This document shows, piece by piece, positions 1-11,240 of a DNA stretch of 64,000 bases. The DNA is from Neoceratodus forsteri. Lineage: Eukaryota > Chordata > Ceratodontiformes > Ceratodontidae. Within the stretch, counting starts at the first letter, position 1; each line of letters opens with the position of its first letter. Below the pieces are notes generated by a model, which saw only the letters and a list, made by a program, of their open reading frames with translations, was not told the DNA's origin and made no database searches. The stretch covers positions 885,480,001-885,544,000 of the forward strand of contig CM057456.1 in assembly GCA_016271365.2 (NCBI GenBank), in the 5' to 3' direction. A program made the translations under genes and the position numbers.

Positions 1-127
1 CTCAGGTCACACTCATTCATGCCATGCCCTTGATCAGTAAAAAAAAAAAAAAGATAAGGAAGGAAGATAATATTTTTGCATATGCTTTCATGCTTGTTTG
101 TCTTAAGATGGTCCAAGAATTTCACCG

Positions 128-960
128 CTAGTGGCACATTTGCTGTTGCATTAGATACCCTAAAGCTGACCTGTGAGACCGCTCTGGTTGTGAGACAGGC
201 AACAGCTTTGTATGTACTGCACTGTATAACCTGTATAATTCTTTTGTGATTTCTACACTCTGGTAGAGATTGGTAATGGGAGCCGTATTTGTCATCAGGC
301 TAAGGCAGGAAGGCTGAGGATTATAGTTCATTAACACACCACCATGAACTACAGAGGTTGCAAACCCCAACTAGTTTTAATTCTACTGGGTTAACTGTAG
401 CCCTTGGAAGCTATATTGACCCTTAGAATGAGTTGATTGTTAAAATTCCTGTATTTTAAACAAATTGTTGAGGAGCACTGTGACCTCAGCATGAGTTCTG
501 GGTCACTTCCTGCATAAATCTCACCCTTCTGCGAGTGGGTCAGCATTGTATTGGATACACTAAAGCTGATCTGTGAGATGGCTCTGGTCATGAGACAGGC
601 AACAGCTTTGTATGTACTGCACTGTATAACCTGTATAATTATTTAGTGATTTCTACACTCTGGTAGAGATTGGTAACGGGAACTGTATCTGACATCAGGC
701 TAAGGCAGGAAGGTTGAGGTTTAGTTCACTGACATGCCACCACGAACTACAGAGGTTGCAAACCCCAACTATTTTTAATTCTACTGGGCTAACTGTAGCC
801 ATTGGGAGCTATACTGACCCTTAGAATGGGTTGACTTTTAAAATTCCTGTATTTTAAATAAACAAATTGTTTGGGCACACTGTGACCTCGGCATGGGTTC
901 TGGGTCACTTCCTGCATAAATCGCACCCCTCTGCGAGTGGGGTGAGCATGAGTGGGGCGT
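128..960. repeat. Tandem repeat, unit about 400 bp, two copies plus a partial third
   Basis: Unit 1 runs from about 128 to 530, unit 2 from 531 to about 933, and a third copy begins at about 934. Matching landmarks lie 400-403 bp apart: the string GGCAACAGCTTTGTATGTAC ends a few bases after 201 and again after 601, and CACTGTGACCTC occurs at 476 and 878. The units differ by scattered substitutions. No reading frame is convincing and the family is not recognised; it may be a satellite fragment or an internally duplicated dispersed repeat. Confidence 0.8.
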
Positions 961-1194
961 GCACCTTGTCACACACAGAGACACATGCCAAGACATGCAC
1001 GTAGCATGTCTGGCATGTCGGGCAGGACTGGAGGCTAGGAGGCCTGGTTCTAGGTGAGTGGCTAAACAAACACACAACAAAGTCAACAGGGTGAGAGATG
1101 CAAATTGGTACATACAGTAGGGCCATTATTAGAGAATTAACTAGACACGATCAGCTTGGTTTTGCAAGAGATGTGTCACAAAGGCACATTGATG

Positions 1195-2185
1195 CAGTGT
1201 AGTAAATGTGGGATGTATGCTGAAAAATCAGCCCCAATATGGGTGCTACTGGAGTGTAATAGGTGTTTATAGTATGAAACAGATTCCTACAAGCTAAATA
1301 ACACTATGAATGAATTAAGAAACTTATGAGAAGTATTAAATATTGAGCAATCAAGTACATCTCAGGGAGTTGAATGTAACAACCAGTATGTCATGAAATC
1401 TACTGCAGGAAAAAAGAGGCCAAGAGATACAGGCTTTGTGGATAATGAACCCCAAACTGTGTATATAAACAACAGTACTGTAAAAGGAGTAGGGAAATAA
1501 CAACTGATGAATACGACTGGTATATAGTAAAATCCAATCATGGAAATAGAAAAGGAAGATGAGCCCTTACAAATACTGACATACAAACAGAGAATAGATA
1601 TAGTGTCCTGATGGATACACATTCCATGGTTTCAGATGGCGGTAATACAAACATAGAACAGAGAGAGAATTTGATTATTCTGGGTGACTCCATTATCCGA
1701 AAATGTGATGTAACTATTTGCAATCCTGATAAAATAGAATGCTCTCTTGTTTTCCAGGTGCAAAGGTGGCTGATATTAATAAAGTTGTGCCAAACATAAT
1801 GCAAAATGCTGGGAACCTCGCTCCCACCCCCCCTTGTTACAATCCATGTTGGGATCAATGATTTGGTTACAATCATGAAAAAGACATTTGCTGGGAACTA
1901 ACTGAGAGGACAAATGATATGAAACTGAAGGGAGCCCAGGTGTTTATTTCAGGCCTTCTACCAGCACAAAAAGCAGTCCAAGAAAAAAATAATACTCTAC
2001 AAAGAATAAATGCGAGACTGAATAATATCTGCAATAGGGAGGGACTCCATTTTATTGACTGCTGGGACTACTTTCACATGAAAAAACATTTATATAGTAA
2101 GGATGGGCTCCACTTAAACAATAAGGGTGCCCAACATTTGAGTAACATTGTCAGATCACATATGGAGGCCACACAATTAAGCTAG
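1195..2185 (+). pseudogene. LINE ORF1 remnant with CxxC zinc motif and SGNH/GDSL hydrolase domain
   Basis: Pieces in several frames. At about 1198-1275 the translation holds two spaced CxxC pairs (CSKCG and CNRC), like the small zinc motif at the start of CR1-type ORF1 proteins. At about 1662-1695 is ILGDSIIRK, containing the block I serine motif GDS. At about 1835-1870 is HVGINDL, matching the GxND block III motif. At 1919-2185 is an 88-residue stretch ending near DGLHLN, the D-x-x-H block V. The serine, asparagine, aspartate and histidine of an SGNH hydrolase are thus all visible, though in different frames. In CR1 elements this esterase-like domain is known in ORF1; its role in retrotransposition is not clear. 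Not functional here. Confidence 0.72.
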
Positions 2186-2204
2186 TATTGAAGGGGGGAC
2201 TCGG

Positions 2205-2935
2205 AACCATGAGCAAATCTGAGAAAAAAAATATAACAACAAAATACAAAGTAGGATAGTGTTACACTTGGTCCCCACACCCATATTGGCAGTCCACTAT
2301 ACACTGCTAACAGTATCTTTTATGTTATGAGTTATAATCATTACTAACCTATAGAGCATCTGTACTTACTGTATAAGAGTAAGTTAGCAGAGACATAATC
2401 ATGATTATTACTGTTTTCATTGTTTTATGCATTTCCAGTGCTTTTGCCTAATCTTCTGAGAAGTTATAATCTACACTGCCACCCAGTGGATTTGTATAAT
2501 ACTGCATATATTATGTAATATTGTATGTGTTCTTTTTGTACTCTGTACTGTATATGCCTTTGTTTGTATTTTAGCTGACTTTTAATTTTCTGTAAATGTT
2601 ATCTACACTGTGGAGCCACCTAACATTTGGCCAATAGGACTCATCTGTAACTCTAACAGTAATTATAATCTACACATGGGCTAGCCATTGCTACAGCTGC
2701 TATCTTACTATAAGAACTATTGCACTATGTGTTTTCACTGAGACCATCTTTGTGGGGAAAACTTCAGCTCCCAGTGTCTACTTAGGTAAAATACTGTTTA
2801 GGGCATAAGTCTGATTCTTGTAGTAATAAACAAGTTATTACTGCTTTTGCCACTTGTCTGTTGTTTCTTCTGCTGGTTTATTACCATCTAGAATCTGAGG
2901 AGGGCTTGGTGTTGCCTTACAAGAGAAACAGTTAA
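2205..2935. other. Inter-ORF segment, possibly a solo LTR-like insertion
   Basis: About 730 bp separate ORF1 from ORF2 of the surrounding LINE. The segment has no ORF. Near 2823 it has AATAAA followed by a T-rich stretch, and it finishes near TTACA at about 2923, which resembles the R-U5 end of an LTR. A TG start could be at 2260. I could not find a convincing target site duplication, so this may equally be UTR of the LINE. Confidence 0.25.
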
Positions 2936-2946
2936 TCAAATGCTTA

Positions 2947-5385
2947 TTGAGTAAAGGAGCCTTGACAACAAAATGGCAGAACTACAAACTCTATTACTTT
3001 CTGAAAAGATTTCCTTGGCTATGCTCACTGAGACTTGGTGGACCGAAAATGATGACTGGAATAAAGATATCCCAGGTTTTTCCACTTTTAGGTTGGATAG
3101 GAAAAGTAAAAAAAGGAGGTGGAATATCAATTTATGCCTCAAAAACAATATAAACAACAGATATATCATGGAAAATTAAAAAAAATGTTTGTCTACCACA
3201 GAGACATTATGGTTATAAATACAAAAAATGGCAGTCTCAGGGATTATATATTGGGGTTATGTTATAGATCTCCAGATGCAACAGAGGAAAGTAATAGTCT
3301 CAGCTTGGAGGAGATAACAAAGACCATGGAATTTAGGGACATCATATTAACAGGCAACTTCAACTGTCCTGAAATTGATTAGAAAAATAATAATAAAAAA
3401 AACACTAACTTGAGTAAAGCATTTTTACACACCTGTACGGATAATAATTTGGTACAGCATATAAATGTTTCTACAAGAAAAGATCCATCTATTAGACTTG
3501 GTGATCAGTTCAGATTCTACACATATTTCATATTGTACAGTCAAAATGCCAACAGGTAATAGTGACCATGATTGTGTCACTTTTTCTATGGAAAATAATT
3601 ACATACTGTACATCAGAAAAGGTGCACAATGATATGCCAATATAAAACAGCAAATACACATAGAATAAATACAGAACTGAACAAAATTAATTGGAAAGAA
3701 ATACTATATAAAAAATACGATATCAGTAACAAACAAATATGTAAGATGGGTCAAAAAATATAATCGTAAAGGAATACAACCCAAATGGTTGCACAAGGGT
3801 ATATTGAAATCAATCAAAAAGCAAATAAAGTGTATGGGATTGCCAAAAAACTGAACACTGAAGAATCCTGGAAACAATTTAAAATATTACAAAAAGCCTG
3901 TAAAAATAAAATAAATAAGACAAAACATAATTTTGAATGTAAACTGGCGGTAACTGCAAATTAAGGTACAGTAAATGATTTATGGCTATATCAATTCACT
4001 TAAAAAAACAGACATGGAATTGAATTCAATACAAGAAAACAACACTGTGATTACAGACATGGTAGACATAGCAAATACATATTTTGTTCAGTCTATAACA
4101 GCCCCAGTAAAAACCTTGGAAACAAGGATAAAAACAGAGAACCAGGTAACTATGAAATTATAGTTGAAGAAATAATTCAAAAAATTCAACAATTTAAAAC
4201 CACATAGTGCACCTGACCTGGATAATATAATGTTGGCAATGCTAGAAATAATGAAATATAGCATCGTTGCACCTCTTAAAATAATATTTGAAAAATCACT
4301 AAATAGTGGAGAAATACCCAAGGATTGGAAGATGGCGAAGATAACTCCGATCCACCAAAAAGGATGCAAACAAAATAAACTAAACTATCGCCCTGTAAGT
4401 TTAACCCCAGTAATATTCAAGATATTAGAATCGATTACAAAGGAAAAAATTCAAAATCATATTGAAAAAAAATCCAATTTTTGATACCAACCAACATGGG
4501 TTTCATAGGGGACGATCGTGTGCCACAAACTTAGTTTGTTTCTATGAACAAGTGAACAAACATCTTGACAAAGGAGACCCATATGATGTTATTTTATTAG
4601 ATTTTAGTAAAGCATTTGATTCTGTGCCTGCTGGGCAGTAGGGAGAATTTAATAAACATGGTATAGAAAACAACGAATTCTGTGGATAAACTGGCTGCAA
4701 GGAAGAATGCAGAGGATAACAATAAAGGGGTATCTCTGGAAGAGGGTATTGTTACCAGCGGAGTGCCACAGGAGTTAGTTTTGGGCCCTCTCATTTTCAA
4801 CTTTTACTGAGAACATGGAAGAAAATGTACTTAATTATGCCAAAATATGTTGATGATGAAAACTAGGGGCATATGCAGAACAAAAGAACAGTGCTCAAGC
4901 ATACAACATGACATAAACACTATTGCAAACTGGGCCAAACTTGGGGAATGTCACTGAACCTGAAAAATGCTGTGTAATACACATGGGAAAACATAACCCA
5001 GAAAACATATACATCCTTAATAACCTCAACATACAAACTAAAAAAAACAAAAAAGATCTAGGTATAATAAAAAACGGTGAACTGGAATTTAAGGACCAAT
5101 GTGTCGCAGTTGTAGCAAAGGTGAACAGAACTATTGGCACTATAAGGAGAAATATAAAAAGTAGGGAAAAGGACATCATGATGTCTTTATATTTGTCATA
5201 CATCTGGCCACAGTTGGACTATTGCAGTCACATTTGGTGCCCATACAGGAAAAATGAAGTTAACAGAATAGAAAAAGCTCAACGTAGATATACAAAATCA
5301 ATTAAAAGCATTCAAAATGAACCATATGATGAAAGGCTAAAACATCTGGGGCTATATAGTCTGGAGACAAGAAGGGAATAAGGAG
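2947..5385 (+). pseudogene. LINE ORF2 remnant: endonuclease and reverse transcriptase
   Basis: The endonuclease region (2947-3382) shows LTETWW, the metal-binding TETW motif of APE-type LINE nucleases, and ends in GNFNCPEID, equivalent to GDFNxPxIDW. A decayed linker follows to about 4160. The reverse transcriptase region (4195-4850) shows PKDWKMAKITPIHQKG, NYRPVSLTP, HGFHRGRSCATNL and LDFSKAFDSVP. The C-terminal region (4923-5381) shows LDYCSHIW, VNRIEKAQRR and LGLYSLETRRE. Frames change many times and stops are common, so no protein can be made. Synonymous positions are AT-rich, unlike the CR1 copies at 18 kb and 45 kb, which suggests an older or separate lineage. Confidence 0.8.
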
Positions 5386-5717
5386 ACTTTCTATTTTACT
5401 ATGACATTATGAATGATCCATTTATGATAAATGAACTAAATATTGAATATAAGAACATACATTCTGTTACTAGGGAGCATCCATTACAGGTTAGGGTAGA
5501 AAGTTTCAGGACAAATAAAACAGTTTTACATGCAAAGATTGGCCAATTTATGAAATAAATTACCTGAAGATATAATAATTAGCAATAATAAGGACAGCTT
5601 CAAAAGAAACCTAGATAGATATATAACAGAAGGGGGTAATATAAGATTTTATGATCTGGCATAAAGAGCTGTATTTGGGTTTCAGCCTTCTTTGCTCCTC
5701 AAGTTTTAAGTGACTTT

Positions 5718-6131
5718 AAATGAGTTTTTTTCAGTACAGCTATTTGGTCCATGACGCCTCCTCCAGACACATAGGTATTTTTACAGGTTTTTCTTCCCTT
5801 GCCCCCCCCCCCAAGGTTCCAGCACATGGTCGTGCAAGCGTGTGGAGGCACACATGCACCCCTGTGGCGCCAGCTCAGCCCCTTCCACCTCCTGTAACTG
5901 TTTGCTACCCCTTCACCTACACTACCCACAGACCTCCACCTGGTTGGAGTGGAACTACGGAGGCACCAACCCACCCTCACCACCCTTGGTAGAGAGGCTG
6001 CCCATCAGTTTGCTTGATCCTGCGCTGCCCCTCCCCATGCTGGCACCCCGACGACCGAGGTTGTTCCTGAACCTGAGTCACCAGCATAGCACGAGCTAAG
6101 GTGTCCACCCTCTGTGCCACCGAGCCAGCTA
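5718..6131 (-). mobile_element. SINE, tRNA-like head, flanked by an 11-bp target duplication
   Basis: A GC-rich 414-bp block in AT-rich DNA, flanked by perfect direct repeats TAAGTGACTTT at 5707-5717 and 6132-6142. Read on the minus strand it begins with a tRNA-like head containing GGCTCGGTGGCACAGAGG and the B-box-like AGGTTCAGGAAC, and ends with a short A tract (seen as TTTTTTT near 5724). This is a retroposed SINE. The phrase CTGGTGACTCAGGTTC resembles the head of the SINE at 12489, so they may share a family, but the bodies do not clearly match. Confidence 0.65.
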
Positions 6132-6327
6132 TAAGTGACTTTTTAAGTGAATTGTGACTGTTCCTTTGCTTACACCTTAATCATCACCTCAAAATAGAAC
6201 TGGAAACCTATGATACAGGACATGACATCCTAAATTTTGTCCAGACAGGATAAAATGATTGGTCAGGAACATGAAGCATAATAGTGCATTTCACATATTT
6301 GCCCTCTTGCACCCCTAAGCTGTATCC

Positions 6328-6552
6328 TGTCAAAATATCGAATTTTGACATCAAATCCATTACAGCGACAACTCGAGGAGTTGTCGCTGTAATGGACCTG
6401 ATGGCTAAATTTCATACATTTTGCCAAACTTATGTCTCTTCTCGAACAAACTCCAACTCTGAGTTTGTTATAGTAAGTTAGTGGGGGTGCTACAGGTGCA
6501 GCTCCCCCAAAAAATACTCAATGTCTGACAGGCAAAATTTTGCCTGTCGACA
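6328..6552. repeat. Cluster of five consecutive hairpins (palindromes)
   Basis: Five inverted repeats lie in 225 bp. H1 6328-6350: 9-bp arms TGTCAAAAT/ATTTTGACA, 5-nt loop. H2 6357-6395: 18-bp perfect arms starting CCATTACAGCGACAACTC, 3-nt loop, with weaker pairing extending outward. H3 6445-6469: arms AACAAACTC/GAGTTTGTT, 7-nt loop. H4 6483-6508: arms GGGGGtGCT/AGCtCCCCC with one mismatch. H5 6527-6548: a perfect 22-bp palindrome centred on CAAAATTTTG, with TGTC/GACA flanks extending the stem past a one-base bulge. No coding capacity. The element family is not recognised. Confidence 0.85.
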
Positions 6553-6589
6553 CTGCTTGTGCAAGATTTCAAAACATTGTTGTTGATGT

Positions 6590-7145
6590 GGCTTGGTGGA
6601 ACCCCGCCCACCAATACTTCAGTCCCTATAGCTTCACTGCCTGCCAGCCTGTACCACTGCTGCTTACATGATCACCTCTTCCCATGTCCTCCAGCACCCA
6701 AGAACTGAAGTGACTCCTCATGTAAGGGTCCCTTTCTACTGCTACCACTAGGTATTGATGTGCCTGTCTGTCAAGGCTGCTGGCTGGAGGAACACGCTGG
6801 TGCACAGGGGGATTGGGGGGCTCTCATCCAGTGAGCCAAGTAGGCTATTCCTGCTGTTTTGAGTCCCTCCATCCATCTACTAAACAAAAGCACACCATGT
6901 TAGTGCCCTGGTGGGCAGTACCAGTCAACACATGGTCACCCATATTAACCGATGCACCATGCAACCACAGGGCCAGTCTATAAGTAGTGGACTTCTTGAC
7001 TCCCATGAGAGGAGAGCAACCACATGGATGCTTTTGTACCCTCCCTGCTGCCTCCATTTAGGATTTCCCAGACATGGGCTATGAACCCTGGTCCTCAGCA
7101 TAAAAAGCACATGCCGCATCACTTGATGCCACTTAGCAAACACTT
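6590..7145 (-). mobile_element. Possible SINE with tRNA-like head (minus)
   Basis: On the minus strand, the right end (about 7145 down to 7060) reads as a tRNA-like head: GTGGCATCAAGTGATGCGG, then GAGGACCAGGGTTCATAGCC with a B-box-like GGTTCATAGCC. The body down to about 6590 has no ORF. No clear tail or target duplication was found, so the extent is a guess. Confidence 0.3.
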
Positions 7146-8080
7146 TTCTTCATAATAACAACAATAAAAAATGGAGTAAATAATAATAATTATAAATGTA
7201 CTTGCAAAATTATAAAAGAGAACCTTTTTATTTTCATGGTTTCACAAGATACAGTTTTTTCATCTTGGTTTTGTGTGTTTTTTTGTTTTGTTTTGTTTTT
7301 TGCATATAAAATGTTTTTATTGGATCAAGGCAAATATCATACACCTTAAATACATTACATAGGTTATCAAGATGCTGAGAGCAATTTACATGTAGAAACA
7401 CAGAAGCATAAAATATACTTCGGTTAATATTTCGGTCTTAGAACAGCAGAAGGCCAAGGCCCACACGTGCTGTCCCCATTACTCAGTGGTGGTAACCAAT
7501 GTGAATGAGATTGTCCAGTTTTGTTTGAAAAAAAAACTCCGCCTCCCTCTCTAATCAAATGTCCTGCTCCTGCTTTCAATAACCTGCTCTCCTCACCGCT
7601 GACATCCTTGCCCCATGGATTATAGCACTTCTATTCATCCTGTAATCAGCAGTACTTCTCTTCCCCACACCTACCACCTCTCTCCCCCTGCTGCTGTGAC
7701 TCCCTCTCCTTCCACCCTCTATCCACTATCCACTCCCTCCCTCATCTTCCTCTCACCTTCCCCAAGCTAATCCACCTTTCCCCTCTATCTTCCCTAACCC
7801 TCTTATCTTCCTAACTAACAATGAAACCGCTTGCTCCAATTTCTGGTTCTGTCTCATTAGTCCCACCTTCGCTTCTGTGTCCCAGTGCCTTTACACCCCC
7901 CCTCCTTACCCTAGTCTGACAATGGGGGCCTTTGGTTCAGGTCTTCTGCACTATCTCACCTGTTTCACTCCTTTACCTATGCACCTTGTATTTTGGTTCC
8001 AACCCCAAAACTAAATATCATCCTGTTGTTCACAAGCATTTTATGTACTTCACATTGCAACTTGGTACTCAGATCTGACA
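7146..8080. other. Unassigned region, AT-rich then pyrimidine-rich
   Basis: No gene seen. 7260-7300 holds a T-rich tract (TTTTTTGTTTTGTTTTG) that could be the poly(A) tail of a minus-strand retroposon covering about 7300-7510. 7540-7960 is strongly pyrimidine-rich without a usable frame and could be the decayed 5' part of the LINE whose 3' end lies at 8085-8215. Confidence 0.3.
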
Positions 8081-8084
8081 TTCT

Positions 8085-8215
8085 AACTATAGACTTGTAA
8101 TTTTTCTAATGTAATGTGCTTTTCCTTGTGTGTATTTCTGCCGACATGGAACCTATGTAAATGAGTTTTAGTTCATAGGTTGTTAATCCCAGATTTAAAA
8201 AAACAAAATTGACAA
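8085..8215 (+). mobile_element. L2-like LINE 3' end fragment (plus)
   Basis: The stretch around 8145-8210 (GGAACCTATGTAAATGAG, then TTCATAGGTTG and an A-rich tail) resembles the 3' UTRs of the L2-like LINEs at 28.4 kb and 35.7 kb read in the sense direction, including the TGAG/TTCA near-palindrome just before the tail. The coding part upstream is not recognisable. Confidence 0.45.
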
Positions 8216-8309
8216 GCTTGGTGCATTAAATAAGTCCCCAAGCAACTGTTTCCATAATCTTATAGCTCTTGGTACAAATGCGTATTTCCAGAGTTCAGTT
8301 TTGGGTATA

Positions 8310-8905
8310 GTGTCAGTCAGCCAATGACAGCAAAAAAAGACCAGAGGTCCATCTAGTCTTTCCTAGTTCCCTATAATCCCTGGAACCTAATGTTACTCCA
8401 GGGTACTAACCCTCCCTGTTATCTCTCTATTCTCCTCCCTGGTCCTATCACCCCCGGTAACCACCATTCCCTTCATTATGCCCCAGCATTGCTTGAATCC
8501 CCTGACTGTTTTTGCACCCACCCCCTCAGCTGACAGACTGTTTCAAGGTTCCACCACCCTTTCCATAAAGTAGTACTTCCTCACATCCCTCCTGAACCTA
8601 CCTCCTGTTAGTTTCCATTCATGTCCATGTGACCACAAATTGGTATTCAGGCTAAATAGATCCTCACAGTTCACTTTATTAATTCCTTTAAGGAACCAAT
8701 GTCTCTATTGTATCTCTCCTCTCACTTCTGGTCTCCAATGAATACATTTTTAGTGTCTTGAGGCACTCCTTCATAGGATCTGCCCTGCTGGCCCTGAATC
8801 ATTTTTGTTACTCTGCGCTGCATTGTCTCCAGTCTATCCTTATCCTTTCTGAGGTCAGGACTCCAGAACTGGGCACAGTACTCTAGGTAAGGCCTTACCA
8901 GGGAT
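8310..8905 (-). mobile_element. CR1 3'-end fragment (minus)
   Basis: Read on the minus strand this is a typical truncated CR1 tail: GAGTACTGTGCCCAGTTCTGG near 8870, then the sequence for a QRRVTKM-like stretch, a REGxLM-like end of ORF2, and the 3' UTR. All frames are broken. Similar tails occur at 18-19.7, 46.7-47.3, 55.4-56.0, 57.9-58.8 and 62.9 kb. Confidence 0.75.
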
Positions 8906-9790
8906 ATCTATCATGTAAACAAGGTGCTACAGAGTGCAGTCATGACAATTAATCTTTTTCCACCAATTTTATCCAGAAAGTTGACTGTTATTTAATAACT
9001 TTATCATGCCAAATGCTCTGTAGGGCAAAATACTCCTTGCCTCCTGTGGATACAGGCTCCAGATGGGTCCTACCTTGAACAGGTAACTGCATTTAAATGC
9101 CGAGGGGACCTCCTTGATCCTTCCCTAACCTTCACAGATCACACTGGACAAGCTGCCAAGAGCGTGAACCACAAACAGGGAGTCAGTTTTCATCTAAAGA
9201 ATCTCATGACCACAGAAGTGTGGCTGGCCATTGCTCAAAGAACACTTCTTTTTGTTATATTCAGTTTTTTACTGTCAGACATTTAATACATCAACAGGTC
9301 AGGGTAGATTGTAGTTCACAAGATACAGGTCTTACAGTTTGTAACGTGGCTGAGTCTGTAACACGGTTAAAAAGAAAGTTACATTACAACAATATAAGTC
9401 ACCATTATATTCCTACTAATGCATCAAATCATAAATATGTTAACAAAGAAGAAAGTTGATACCTTGTGGTCTAATATTATTTCCTACAGTTGATGACAGA
9501 ACACTATCAAAGTATTCATGTTTGGTCATGCTTCTATTTGTATGTTTGGACTGCTTACGCACCTCTATGTCAAGGCGGGACAGATCCAGCATTAATCTTG
9601 GATGCAAGTGTTACATAACTCTAACTTAATACTTTACTTACATTCAAGGTATGTGGAGAGAGACCAATGATTTATCTCCAAGTAAAATGCAAAAATTCCC
9701 TTCATGGTGCTTCCAGCCAATCCATTTCCAACCCCCTTTCCTGTTTGTCTGCCTTTTCCCCATTCCATCTAAGGCACAAAATCACTATTA
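8906..9790. other. Unassigned region
   Basis: Mixed-composition DNA between the CR1 tail and a SINE. There is no convincing ORF, tail, inverted repeat or tRNA-like sequence. The only open frame of note (9220-9459) has no recognisable feature. Confidence 0.3.
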
Positions 9791-9794
9791 GTGT

Positions 9795-10572
9795 CAGTGG
9801 CTCAGCAGGTAGCACACTCACCTCTGAGGTTGGGAGATCAGAAGGCTGTTGGTTTGGATATACAGTACTGTGGTATCCCTAAACTCAATATCCTGAGTTG
9901 TGGGATAACGACCTCACTGGTCCGAAATACATGCTCGCTCCCGAATCAATCAGGTGCCTGTCAATACAATGTCAGACATCTGACTGAAAAATACAAAAGG
10001 CAATTTGGGGGGCTTTGCCTCCCATAACTAAAATAACTAACTCCGAGGGGGAGCGGACCTTGAAGTTAAAACAAATTAGTTACGGGAGTATAAAATGTAA
10101 ATGCACACAGCACAGAAAAGAACCCGGGCCTTCCAGGCACACCAGCTGATCTGCCAGTGGTTTAGCCCTCAACACCACTCTAGGGCAGCTCAGCCAGCCT
10201 CCGATTCATCTAAGATTTGAAGCCCATCAACAGGGGTAGCTATGGCAAGCGTCACATCTGCTACCTTACCAGTATAAATGTCTGTCAGGTTTCCTACTGC
10301 GGGATTCTCACTATCTGGATACTGAACCTGTCGGGCAATAGTGCATGGGCAGGTCAGTGGTGGGATAGTGAGTCTCAGCATATCGTGAAGGGTAGGTGGG
10401 GGTTCTATCCCACATCAGGCACTTGGGTTAAATCCCAATACTGACACTGTAGTGCTGTGCTCCTGAGGTACCATCTTTGGATGAGATGCTAAACTGAAGT
10501 CCCATCTCCTGTTCTGGTAGTAGTTCAGGTGGATGTTAAAGATCCCATGGCACTTCTCAAAAGGAGTAGGGA
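9795..10572 (+). mobile_element. SINE with tRNA-like head and V-SINE/HE1-like central domain, split by about 0.5 kb
   Basis: A tRNA-like head at 9795-9858 (AGTGGCTCAGCAGGTAGCAC, then GGCTGTTGGTTT) is followed, after about 520 bp of unrelated sequence, by a body at 10386-10570. The body contains GATGAGATGCTAAACTGAAG and GGTGGATGTTAAAGATCCCA. From memory these match the conserved central domain of vertebrate V-SINE/HE1-type elements; this needs a search. The 9860-10385 segment is probably an insertion but I found no secure ends for it. The SINE's own 3' tail is missing: the Tx1-like L1 starts directly after 10572. Confidence 0.55.
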
Positions 10573-11240
10573 ATTTTTTATTTACAAGAATATCATACAC
10601 TACAAACAAAAACTTGAACAAAATAAAAGCAATCTGCACATATTGGCATCATATGTTGTAGAACAACTCAGGGATGAAAATATATTTTAAAAATCTGTTT
10701 TCGTCACAGGTAAAGACATAAAAAAAATAAATAAAAGCCAAAGAAATACATGAAAGTAAACCATAGTATATACACTTTAGTCCATCATATTCCCAAAAAT
10801 GAAGAACAACATTTTAAAGCTTCCATAAAAGGAGAAGAAACAAAGTATTCTATTCAGCTGCAAAGGCAAAATGGTGACTTGTAGTTTAAATCTTAAAACC
10901 AAGTCAGTTTCCCAAAATTGTCGAAATCTGGCTGGTGGTAAAGACTTTTCTCTTTGTTGTATATTAAGGCAATACTGTGAGTCACTTGTGACAAAAGAGT
11001 AAAAACATTAAGTTCCTTCTGTTGTAGTACAAAGACACACATAGTCTGCCTAGGTAAAATCTACAAGAAGCAAAACCAAACATAAAGTACTTGGATGGTA
11101 TTTGGCTAGGTTAGGAGGACATAAACCCCAAATGAATACCTCATAAGTAGGAGGCAGGAAACTATGGTCCCCCAAGTGTCAAGTAAAATTGACCAAAATT
11201 GTTGTGAAAAGGGACAAACTAAAAAAAAAAATGAGACATG

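Larger units (their letters stand above)
1140..5660 (+). mobile_element. Near-complete, decayed CR1-like LINE retrotransposon
   Basis: An AT-rich non-LTR retrotransposon read on the plus strand. ORF1 remains (zinc motif and SGNH hydrolase) lie at about 1195-2185 and ORF2 remains (endonuclease, reverse transcriptase, C-terminal domain) at about 2947-5385. A 3' UTR continues to about 5660. Every ORF has frameshifts and stops, so the copy is dead and old. The order and the RT C-terminus ending in LGLYSLETRRE point to the CR1/Jockey side of LINEs. The ~750-bp gap between the ORFs is long for such elements and probably holds a later insertion. The exact 5' end is uncertain. Confidence 0.8.
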
